The notes beneath the pieces are model-generated. The model was given only the letters and a program-made list of their open reading frames with translations. It made no database searches and was not told where the DNA came from. The position numbers and the translations under genes are program-made. Positions 1-9,343 of a stretch of 64,000 nt of DNA are shown piece by piece (position 1 is the stretch's first letter; each line of letters opens with the position of its first letter). The stretch covers positions 541,920 through 605,919 of the forward strand of contig JAIXMO010000015.1 in the NCBI GenBank assembly GCA_025677825.1, given 5' to 3'. This DNA is from Helicostylum pulchrum. Lineage: Eukaryota; Mucoromycota; Mucoromycetes; Mucorales; Mucoraceae.

Positions 1-1
1 C

Positions 2-1760
2 GTCACATCGTTATATCAAATGCTCACCGCAAAGCCTGACCTGTTGTTATTGGCTGATTTTGATAACAAGATAATCGATTCTATAGACTATGCTCGTTCA
101 AACAAAGATACTACCTTCTGTGCAATTTTTGATCTAGATGCTGTCACCAAAATATGTAAATCCTACAACTTGGAGTTCGCACAGAATATCACAATACAGC
201 CTGGAATGAAAACTGTTCGTTTACTTAGATCAAAAAAGGGTACTAATAACGAAGTTCCTGAAAAGAGCAAAGCCTCTGGCTATTCTTCTCGTATTATGAA
301 GCATCCGTCAGTGATCGAAGAGAGTAAAAAAGAAGTAGACGTTTTACGACAAGAAATTTCTAGTTCTGACAATAAACTGCTGCCCCTACAGGAAAAGTCG
401 AAAGAATTGCTTAAAGAAGATAAGACATATTTGTTATCAAAGGAGGCTAAGGAGCTGAAGAAGAAGCGTGTCATTGAATTGGATCAAAAAGCACGGAAAA
501 AAATATCTGAACAAATCCGTTATAAAAAATACACGCTATAATAATTATAAAGAAACCCGTAGTTGTCGTTCGGAAATAGCCAATCTAAAGCAATCAATAT
601 ACTATAAGCAAATGGCAATACGATTTCATCGTAAACTATTCTCAAATATCACTGCATCAAACAGCAAGGATGACAGTACGATCCGATTAAATTCTAAAAA
701 CAAGGACGTATTCAAAGCAGGTGACTGTAGGCTCTACGAATCTGACAATCTAAGCTTCAGTTTTTTCGGGTACGGACAATGGCATTGTAAACTTGTCTGC
801 AACTGCACCTTTCACAACAGAGAGATATAAATTTCATTTGAATTTATATAATCAATATGAAGTATTGAAGGACAGCGACGATATTAAACTTGAACAAGCC
901 GACGAACAATATCTTACCTTTCCCAACGTAAATGTAATAAAGCCAGCATAAATTGACGTTGGTTGTGGTTACAGAAAGTCTAGAAAGACGATGTTACGCC
1001 GTAAGAAATACACTACTGAAGGTAGACTTGTTATAGAAGCAAAGAAGTTCCTTTTCAATAACTCTTTGAAAAACACTTCTACTGTACCGCAATTGCTAGA
1101 GCGTATAAAGTTACAACAACAACCTTCGCAATTAATTCGTGACTTTTACAGCACATCGAAGCAAGCACGATCATTACGTGCTGTAGAAATTCAGAACGAA
1201 CGTTTTCGTGACCAACTTGTCACCCGAGAAAGGCGTGCCCTTGTTAAAAAAAAACGGTAAGACAATATTGCATTGTCTAGCATCATAAACTAATAATAAT
1301 GCGAAATAGGTTCTAAAAATCAGGAATTGGTTATGTTCGTAGGAGACAGGGGGACAGGCGTTGGGTCCCGAATTAAAGGCCATCGAAGATACGGCGGGCG
1401 GCGGCTCGAAGAGTTGCGGGGAAAAGGGATGTAGTATGTATCACCAACGAGCACAATACATCCCAAACTTGTTTGTATTACTTTGAGAAACTCGAACATC
1501 CGCGTCAGCTTGTAACAAAACAAGGAAAGGTAAGGGAAAAGAAGATATCTGGCGTCTTGCTTTGTGTAAACCCTGCTTGTGTCTCCGTAAAATACGGTCA
1601 ATCAACAAAGGCGAGAGACTCCCTCTCTGCATTGGCAATTGGTTTTTCAGGTGCATCAACTTGTTTTCTTGGAAAACCATGCCCTGTTTTTCACCTTATA
1701 AAATATAAAATCAATCAATTAGCTACTGAGAATTTCAACATTATTGCCACCATCTTCCTG
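2..1760 (+). pseudogene. TnpB/Fanzor-like RuvC nuclease gene, decayed, 5' end beyond window
   Basis: A long coding relic runs in from the left edge and changes frame several times. Bases 2-541 are open (lysine-rich helical region). Frame then shifts near 530 and again near 770. A segment carrying GTDNGIV follows, which I read as RuvC-I. It meets an in-frame TAA at 949-951, then stays open to 1260. After three TAA codons near 1290-1300 the same frame resumes with GDRGTGVGSRIKGH, shifts once more near 1425, and gives NEHNTSQTC..YC (RuvC-II Glu plus first zinc-ribbon half), C-N-P-A-C (second half) and KARDSLSALAI (RuvC-III Asp). The order Asp, Glu with TS-x-x-C, CPxC, RD is the C-terminal layout of TnpB and the eukaryotic Fanzor family. 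At least three frame changes and several stops make a product very unlikely. The exact family branch is inference. Confidence 0.6.
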
Positions 1761-2004
1761 AAAGGGAAAGCGGTGTTGCCAGTAGCGTAGCTATTACTCG
1801 GCAAGTAAAAAAAACTAAAATATTGTGACCGCGTTTACTTATGGCTGTAGAAATATTTCGACTGTCTTTTTATTTTACAAGGTCAAGAACAACAGGCCCT
1901 TTTTTTTCTTTAAGAGACTCTTCATATAAATCTATAGGTAAAGTATAGATTCATTTCTGTATTTTTTTTTTCTTCATTACTTATATAAAATTGAATCACT
2001 AGTC

Positions 2005-2304
2005 ATGTTGCGTACATTTATTCAAAAGGCCTGTCAAAACCAGCGATTCTATTCCACACCCGCTTATACCATTCAACGCACTACCAACAAGGGTCTTCCA
2101 GTTTACTCTGAATATAAGAACGGTAACACTCGCCTTTTAACCATTGTTCGTAGAATTGAAGGTGATTCAAATGCATTGATGAACGACCTCAAGGCTGATT
2201 TTCCTGAAGCTGTTCTCAGTGTTAACTCCAAAACTCAACATGTTGTTATTAAGGGTCACCATGTCAATGAAATTAAGGAATGGTTGATCACTAAAGGTTT
2301 CTAA
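2005..2304 (+). CDS. IMG2: mitochondrial large ribosomal subunit protein mL49
   Basis: A single-exon gene of 99 residues. The N-terminus (MLRTFIQKACQNQRFYST) is rich in Arg/Lys/Gln with no acidic residues, a typical mitochondrial presequence with a possible cleavage near RFYS. The rest matches the Img2/mL49 domain: a short beta-strand reading YTIQRTTNKGLPVY, then a two-strand/one-helix core with RLLTIVRRIEGD and a C-terminal VVIKGHHVNEIKEWLITKGF segment. mL49 sits in the central protuberance of the fungal mitochondrial 60S-like subunit. The start is the only Met upstream of the presequence, preceded by an AT-rich leader with TATATAAA at about 1982-1989. Length agrees with other fungal Img2 proteins. 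No introns. Confidence 0.88.
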   Translation: MLRTFIQKACQNQRFYSTPAYTIQRTTNKGLPVYSEYKNGNTRLLTIVRRIEGDSNALMNDLKADFPEAVLSVNSKTQHVVIKGHHVNEIKEWLITKGF

Positions 2305-2583
2305 AAAAGAAAAAGAAAAGGAAAATTGTATTTGAAAACGACTCTAGATTCAACTGTTCTTTTGAATATTGGTAACCTTCGAAATGTAAATATATATAAT
2401 TAATAAACCAACTGCAAAAAAAAAATCTAGACTTTTTTTTCATACATTTAAAAAAAGAAATAAAGCTTGAAATTGGTTTTGAAATTAGCATAATATGTAC
2501 CTACTGTACTTTAAGCTCTGTTTGCAGAGAGAGGGATGGGTTTAACCAATCACAACGCTGAACATACTAAACTTTGACTTGCT

Positions 2584-2622
2584 TACACACCTGGTCATGA
2601 GATGAACATGGCCGGGTGTGTA
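2584..2622. repeat. 16-bp inverted repeat (hairpin) with 7-nt loop
   Basis: The arm ACACACCTGGTCATG at 2585-2599 faces CATGGCCGGGTGTGT at 2607-2621. Read as plus-strand RNA the two arms pair fully, with two G-U pairs and a flanking U-A. The loop is AGATGAA. It lies about 280 bases past mL49 and 90 bases before the zinc-finger relic. It could be a terminator-like fold, the tip of a degraded inverted-repeat element or chance. Confidence 0.6.
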
Positions 2623-2713
2623 GACTTTTAAGGACTGCACACTTTTACCCCTTTTTAATGTGTTTCATATGTGACTGAATCGAAAAACTTTCTTCCCCTG
2701 TTCCTTAAACAAT

Positions 2714-4494
2714 ATGCGACAAAAAAACGATAAAAAAGTCAAAAGCAACGCGTTTAAACGAGATTTGAACGTAGACAGGCCAAAAACTAGAGCTTATGTT
2801 AAACAAGAAACTGAAGACAGCAAAGAAGCTTTGAATCGTGCCCTCTATTTCCCTGTGAAAACTGAATCACCTTCTTTAGAAATAAGCCAGTATGAAAGTA
2901 GTATTCCTACCAAGATTTTGCGTTGTAAGTGTTAAAAAGCGAGAGAGGAAAATATATATTTTTTTTATACGACCTGATATTAATTAAATATATAGCTTCA
3001 TCGAAAGGCATAAAAAATAGGCGTTGTAGTATATGTAATATCACTTTTTCGAGAAGAGACCATTATCCTGATTACGAACTCCACTCTCATAAAACTAAAG
3101 AGACACCCGTTATCGATCTCAAACCCCTTTGCTGTAATATATGCGATAGGAGTTTCACAATCAGGTCTTTGTATTGCCAACATATGGCGAATCTAAATAA
3201 TGTTCATATTCCACTTTCCAGACCGAAACTAGATCCATCGAAAACACCTGATATTGAAGACCCAAACAGTTACTGTAGGTCATGTAATTATACGTTCAAG
3301 TCTCGACACAACTACTTTTCACACTTGATTACTGTTCATCGTATGTCGGATCTTAAACCCTTACCAGAAGAGCCACGTAAACCAAAAAGTATGAAGTCAG
3401 CAACAATTGATACTTTGAATTTGAATTGTGATGCCTGTCAGAAAGTATATGCTACCAAGAGAACTTATATACGGCATTTAGTTCAATTTCATAAAATGAA
3501 TTTACCAGACATTTACTCGGAACCGAGCAATTTTGATGCAGAAAATCGTTATTGTAAAACGTGTGATATGAAATACAAAGCAAGGAGGAAGTTTATTGCT
3601 CATTTGCAAAAATACATGATATAGAACCTAGTCTTGATTTAACACCAAATATTGACGATCAGAATAATTATTGCGCGGCGTGCGACACAACTCTTTCCTG
3701 TAAAAAAAGTTATTTACGCCATCTGTGTTTCTATCATCTTGACGAATTGCCTGAACTTTATCAAGGAATGGATTGTAAGAACCCTAGTAAGAAAAACATG
3801 GAGTATAAGAGACATTGTGCTGATCGCCAGAAAATATTTCTGGTGAAACGTTTATATCGAATTCATATGAAAAAAATTCATGGAGTATAACCACCAAATT
3901 TTGATCGTGCAAATATTGAAACTCTGAAAAACCGTTGCACATTATGCAATAGATCATATCGATATAATTCTAGATGTCGACGGCATATGTCTTCTGCTCA
4001 TAATATTACTACACCAGCTTTATCCAGGCCTACTATAAATAACAATACAGCTCCTATTGTAGACCTTTCAAAAAAATATTGTAATGTATGCGATAGAATA
4101 TATGTATTATCGGATACCTACAAAATTCATGACCAAATATCACCATATAAAATCTCGCTCGCATGAAGTATTGTCAAGTACTGTTAATCGTAATGAAATA
4201 CCGGTTCTTGACGAAATAGGAAGCCATTGTACAGCCTGTGACAAGGTATACAAAAATAGAGATTCATACAGAAGACATTTGTATACGATTCATGGCCTCA
4301 GACTACCTAGATCGAAAAAAATCAACCCACAACATATTAATCGCGATATTATTCCCGACATGAATGATAAAAATAATTATTGTGCATCTTGTAGTAGAGC
4401 CCACACGAATAGAAAAGGCTATCTCTATCACTTGGACAAAATCCATAATATGAAGATTAAAAAAGAAGATGTAAAGGGAACGTTAAATGCTTGA
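2714..4494 (+). pseudogene. multi-C2H2 zinc-finger gene, frame-broken
   Basis: Starts with a 73-codon basic leader (MRQKNDKKVKSNAFKRDLN...), then about ten repeats of a C2H2 unit with the pattern YC-x2-C-x12-HL-x3-5-H, joined by acidic-proline linkers such as DPNSYC, DQNNYC and DKNNYC. Fingers are readable in ORF 2929-3624 (five), in another frame at about 3660-3740, again near 3935-3995, 4078-4130 and twice in 4210-4455. The frame changes at about 3605, 3760, 3890 and 4135, mostly without convincing splice sites, so I call it a pseudogene. A real multi-exon gene with unseen introns is less likely. The repeated unit suggests a lineage-expanded DNA-binding family. The leader and the first finger are separated by a stop at 2933 and may have been joined by an intron ending at AATAG near 3020. 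Confidence 0.6.
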
Positions 4495-6036
4495 TAGGCG
4501 CAAATAAACTAGTTACTGTATCCTAACGAAGAAATATTAATAAACTTAACAAGTATCGAACTAATGTATATCAGCATTTTTGTTCTTTGATCATAACGTA
4601 GTGTATTTATTTCATTCAAGTTTATTATAATTACAACTTTTTTTATGTATAAAAAAAACCAACTGGGTCCAATCCCACTCGATCAACAGAACGAGGCAAT
4701 TCGCCCGTTGGTCCCCCTATCTTGTTTGGTCTTTACAAGCAACCCCATTTGATTCCTTGTCGAATTCTGATTTTAACCATGTGCGTAACATGATATTTTG
4801 CATTACTTTTGATAATGTTAGTATTACCATTCATAAGGCGATATCAGTTACAAAAGCGTAACTACATTGTAATGAGAGAACATTGGATTTCATTAACATA
4901 AAACAAAATAGTCAAAGTTTACTACTACCTCACTCGTCATACCAAGACTCGTACCTTTTGTTGTCACTGCGGTAACCACGCTTTCCACGAGCAAAAACAA
5001 GTCTTGAACTCAATGTACTTATCATCCTGCCGCCAATATTAGATCTTGCAAGTTCCCTTTCTCTTTAAAAAAAAACTATTGTTAGGTTACTAATACCTTC
5101 TTTTTTTTCGACGTACAGGTACAGGTCCGTATGACTCACTTTGAAAGCTATTCAACTGAAAAGTAAACTCAGTTGTATTCATGTATCACCAGCATTGAAG
5201 CAATGTTGGTATAGGTGGTATTATATTGATGCTTGGATCGGGCTAACTATCATTAAATATGGAGTGTCTGTTATCAGATGAATTACCCTTTTCGATTAAA
5301 AAGACGACCCCAAAGGAATACGCTTGTTCAATGTTATGACAGCTTAACCTACGAATTAGAAAAGTGGTGGTCAAATATTCAAGAAAAGGAACCTTCGTCT
5401 CATTATTTGTTATCATTCAATACGACTGGTAATACTATATATGCTTTACTGCAACAACTTGGATCCCATCCAAGTTTGTTTTGACTTGTTATTAGATGAC
5501 GTTGGAGATATTACAACAAGGTTTACAAGAGCTAAAATGAATTGAGATCAAAAGTACCTATCATCATATGTTTTTTCGCTTTTCATAAAACACTTGAATT
5601 TATATTATTTCATATCAAACAAAAACGAGAATTCACTTCTTTGGAGTCTTTTTTACTCGGCAGCAATTTTGAAGTGAATTTTATGTTGCTTAGAAAGGCA
5701 CCTATGCCTTTATCAACGATACCGTGATCGAAACGGATCTTTACACTATTTCCACAAGAATAAGTAAGTTCTATTATATACAAGAGACACGATAATTATT
5801 TTTATCATCCATGTCGAGAATAACGTCGCAACGCAATGTTTTAAAGATTCTATCATAGACACTTGAAATGTCGTGTGTATACTTGATTTGTAACTATACA
5901 GTGCCCAAGATTGATTTCTGTCGGCAAGGGGAAACTATACCCCGATGTACACACCCGCAGCCGAAAAAAAAATAAAGTTGAATTGTTGTGCCCAAAAAGA
6001 ATCCTGTTGTTTCTTCACTTTGCAAACCATTTAATT
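4495..6036. other. gene-poor interval with short coding-like scraps
   Basis: No intact gene seen. At 5259-5336 and 5278-5484 two overlapping frames give a plausible protein scrap (a short acidic start, then a Trp-Trp containing helix ending LGSHPSLF). They suggest one frameshifted relic that I cannot identify. 5542-5727 holds a 61-codon low-confidence frame. The rest is AT-rich. The last 200 bases are presumably the promoter of the ACT-domain gene. Confidence 0.5.
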
Positions 6037-6450
6037 ATGTCTAATATACAGTTGAAATTTTTGCCCGACGGGTTTTCAGTTTATCAATACGACCGCAGTT
6101 TCCAAATTTCGTCTGATATCTTGAACGCACCATGGTACACAGTTTCAAAGACAAGTTCCGAGCTTTCGATTATTTTGCCTTCCGAGTATAAGTTACCAAA
6201 CCCTCAACCAAACAAGAGTGAGGATGGGTGGCGTATGTTCCAAGTAGATGCCCAAATGGATTTCGGTTTAGTTGGTATCTTGGCCCGAATTGTATCGCCT
6301 CTCAAGGACCAAAATATTCCTGTATTTGTTGTTAGTACTTTTGATACTGATTATGTTATGGTCAAGGAAGATAAACTAACTGGAGCCATTAAAGTGTTGA
6401 ATGGTGAGCCTAATATGGTTGTGAAACCAGGAGAGTCTGTAATGATTTAA
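6037..6450 (+). CDS. ACT-domain protein (CASTOR-like ACT_7 family)
   Basis: Single exon, 137 residues. I start at the Met of MSNIQLKFLPDGFSVYQYD; the frame stays open upstream to 5911 but that part reads like leader DNA. The N-terminal half is a small beta-domain with PWYTVSKTSSELSIILP. The C-terminal half is an ACT fold: FQVDAQMDFGLVGILARIV, then IPVFVVSTFDTDYVMVKED, the strand-helix-strand pattern with a Gly-Leu-Val-Gly turn at the ligand site. This arrangement is that of the ACT_7 proteins related to CASTOR arginine sensors and to small bacterial amino-acid-binding regulators. The ligand cannot be told from sequence. Likely cytosolic. It is followed 43 bases later by EBP on the same strand, but separate promoters are expected in a fungus. 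Confidence 0.72.
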   Translation: MSNIQLKFLPDGFSVYQYDRSFQISSDILNAPWYTVSKTSSELSIILPSEYKLPNPQPNKSEDGWRMFQVDAQMDFGLVGILARIVSPLKDQNIPVFVVSTFDTDYVMVKEDKLTGAIKVLNGEPNMVVKPGESVMI

Positions 6451-6493
6451 AATAAAATTTAGTTTTTTCTTCCTCTTTTTTTTGTAACAAAAA

Positions 6494-7264
6494 ATGACGG
6501 GTCATCCTTATTATCCTACTGATGCAGAAATACCTCATTACATACCAAATGATCGTTCGACAACCGAGTTATTAGTCATTGCAGGCGGTATAATGACAAG
6601 TTTGGTTGGGTTATGTTTCATCGGTTCATGTACTTTGTCAAAAAAGACAAGTTCAGTTACGAGATTAACTTGGTTTTTTATATCTGGCATATTACACGTT
6701 GGATTTGAGTCATATTGGCTTTGGCATAGAGCAAGCATTGCTGGCCGTAACGATATATTAGCTCAGCTATGGAAAGAATATGCTCATGGTGACTCACGGT
6801 ACTTGGTAGCTGATGAATTATTATTGACGTTAGAAGTGATGACGATAGTAAAGTATAATATAAAATGATTAGCATTGTTGTTATATATTCGACTAAAATG
6901 TTTTCATCTGTCAAAAAAGTTTATTTGGGGACCACTTTGTTTGATCACTTGTTGGTATATATTGAATGGATCACCAAAGCAATACTTTTTTCAATTGGTT
7001 GCTTCACTCTGTCACCTTTTTTCATGTTCATTATACTTTATAATGGATTTACCGGAAGCAACTCATTGTAATCCAAGCCCTTACTATTTTTATATTTATT
7101 TCATTTCGTTTAATATGCCGTGGTTGATTGTAAGGTGGTACTAACTATTATTATTTTTACAAGTATACTCATAATATATTTTTTTCTAGGTACCCTTCAC
7201 CTTGCTATATCAAAGTTACCAACAAATAACTAAAGCATTGATGTTAAAGACCAAGACACAATAA
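6494..7264 (+). CDS. EBP: emopamil-binding protein / sterol delta8-delta7 isomerase (EXPERA)
   Basis: Spliced exons 6494-6847, 6920-7129 and 7190-7264 give about 212 residues. Four or five membrane segments are visible. The catalytic motif region reads GILHVGFESYWLWHR (His and Glu of EBP) and LWKEYAHGDSRYLVADE, with a further Glu in LLTLEVMTI at the exon 1/2 junction, followed by IWGPLCLITCWYI. These match EBP rather than TMEM97 relatives. The enzyme moves the sterol double bond from C8 to C7 in the ER membrane during ergosterol synthesis. Notably most Dikarya use the unrelated Erg2 for this step, so an EBP-type isomerase is worth noting. Intron 2 has a clear ACTAAC branch site at 7139-7144. 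The C-terminus is a short lysine-rich tail. Confidence 0.86.
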
Positions 7265-7400
7265 TAGATATTATACTTTTTACTTTTTTTTTATTATTTC
7301 TGTTTTTTTTTTCAAAAATAAAATAAAAATTCTAAGCTTTTTTTTTAGGGTGCAAAAAAATTTATCATATAAGAAAAATGTAGTTTTTTTTTTATACAAT

Positions 7401-8064
7401 TTAAATCTATTAAAGTAATAATAAAAAGCATTAGTAACAAACTTTCAAAAAAGATAATTAAAGAAAAAAAGACTTACATCATCAATATCAAAATCGAATT
7501 CGACTTCGTCATCTTCTTCACCACCAAAGTTATTATCGGCTTCGTTAATCTTGGCAGTATCGGGTAATTCACCATAAGATTTCAATTGTCTTGCTTCATC
7601 AGGGTTATAACGTTGAATGACATCAGCCTTTTCGTCTTGGAAATCACGCAAGGACAATAAAACAATATCACCCTGGTTAATCCAAACCTTCTTACGTAAT
7701 TTACCACGAATAAGTGCTAGACGTTTAACACCATCGAAACATTGAGCTTCGACACGACCATTACCCAACATCTTGAGTACTTGAGCGTATTCTATTATAT
7801 ATTCCTTATTAGTTTTTCTTGAATTCATTTTTACTTTCAAAAAAATAGAGAAACAAACCTTGTCCTTCTTCTTTGAAAACAAGTTCACGCTTGTCATTTT
7901 CAGTATCATTCTTTCCTCTTCTTCTGGATTTACCACCCTAAAAAAAAGTAGGTTTTTTTTTTAATACAAAGTTCTGCAATCAATCTTCTAGTAGAGTTTT
8001 TTTTTCTTTTTGTTGTCATTGAAAAATAATAATAATACTTTACTTTTCCCTTATTTTTAACCAT
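7401..8064 (-). CDS. TIF11: translation initiation factor eIF1A
   Basis: Four exons in coding order: 8044-8064, 7859-7937, 7478-7791, 7401-7406; 139 residues. The protein begins [16 protein letters not shown], the basic tail of eIF1A, continues into the OB fold ([45 protein letters not shown]) and ends in the acidic tail finishing DFDIDDI. eIF1A binds the 40S A site and drives scanning and start-codon choice. The last exon is only six bases: ATT TAA, adding the final Ile. I place it because the DIDDI terminus is conserved and a TACTAAT branch site plus AATAG acceptor lie just before it. Divergent with the U11/U12-35K gene across 246 bases. Confidence 0.92.
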
Positions 8065-8310
8065 TGTGAATATGTGTAGAAAGGAAAAAAAGAAAAAAGA
8101 CAAGAAAAAAAAAATTGCTAGTGTATTAAAACTGCGGCGCACACACACACAACTGAGCTACTAACTGCCCCCTTACACCGGCAATCTCAAACTCTTCAAG
8201 CCTGCACTAGTCGGGTTCTTTCTTAAAAAAAAAAAAAAAAACTTCACGTGGCTTATACATTTTTCCTTTTTTTTTATACCCAATTTTTTTGATTTTCAAA
8301 AGAGAAAAAC

Positions 8311-9223
8311 ATGTGGTATTCAAAAGAATATGATCCTATTCAAGTAGGCTCTATTGACGGCACAGATACAGACCCACATGATGCTGCTATAGCCAGAGCC
8401 ACACGCTCCAATTGTAAAAAGATATTTTACTTGTTTTTTGCTGCGTCACTTTGCCTAATTTTTTTTTTTCTGTAAAAAAAAAGATAGACCACCAAGGCAT
8501 TTAAAGACCGATCCAAACAACACTCTGTTTATCAGTAGATTAAATTTCGAAACAACTGAATCAACCATAAAACCATTATTTGAAAAGTACGGTAAAGTAA
8601 CCAGTGTAGAATTAATTCGAAATAACGGTAAAGAGTTTTTTATTTTTTACTTTCATTGTTTCTATATTATTAATGGTAAAAAAAAAGTCACCGGATTATC
8701 GCAGGGTTACGCTTTCGTCACTTTTGAAGACACAAAATCTACGCGAGAAGCATACAAAGACACTAACGAAACAGTACTTGATGATCATGTGATACTAGTA
8801 GACTATGAACGAAGTAGAGGTATGGTAGGCTGGATACCTCGAAGATTTGGTGGTGGATACGGAGGAAAAAAAGAAAGTGGGCAATTAAGATTTGGTGCTA
8901 GAGATAGACCATTCCGAGATAATCATGGTAAGGTCAACGTTCCGTACGAACAAAAGAGATCGGATGTTTGGAGAAAAGATGAAAGTGGTAGTAGTAAGAG
9001 ATCAAGTGAGCGCAGTGACAGTCGACATGATCGTCATGACAGCAGTCGTAATGATAGATCACACCGCAGTAGTAGACGTAGGTCTGTTAGTCCCGAACAT
9101 CGCTCCACGAGAAGGCGCACATCTGATAGTAGTAGACATCATTCTGATTCAAAGAGAAAACGACAAGAGTCATCTCGTAGTAGCAGAGATGATGACAGAA
9201 GTCGTCGTAGTCGTCGTCATTGA
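8311..9223 (+). CDS. SNRNP35: U11/U12 small nuclear ribonucleoprotein 35 kDa protein
   Basis: Exons 8311-8413, 8484-8627 and 8688-9223; 260 residues. The N-terminus (KEYDPIQVGSIDGTDTDPHD) is the signature of the 35K protein, which distinguishes it from U1-70K. An RRM follows with RNP2 LFISRLNF and RNP1 GYAFVTFED. After it comes GWIPRRFGGGYGGKKESGQ then LRFGARDRPFR, again near-identical to the 35K family, and an RS/RD-rich tail from about residue 165. The protein is a U11 component that acts in 5' splice-site recognition of U12-type introns, so this genome probably keeps a minor spliceosome. None of the introns I spliced by hand in this window looks U12-type. Confidence 0.92.
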
Positions 9224-9343
9224 ACAAAACAATCAAAAACCCATCAAATGAACTTTGAGACAAAATTTAAAAAAAAATTAATAAAACCCTTCTATTATAC
9301 CGTACTTGGCCTTTTTTTCTTTTTTAATAACTAAACAAAAAAA

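Noticed and set aside
4653..4725. GGTCCAATCCCAC and surrounding GC-richer stretch, considered as a tRNA
   Set aside because: Only a T-arm-like string; no acceptor stem or anticodon arm can be formed around it.
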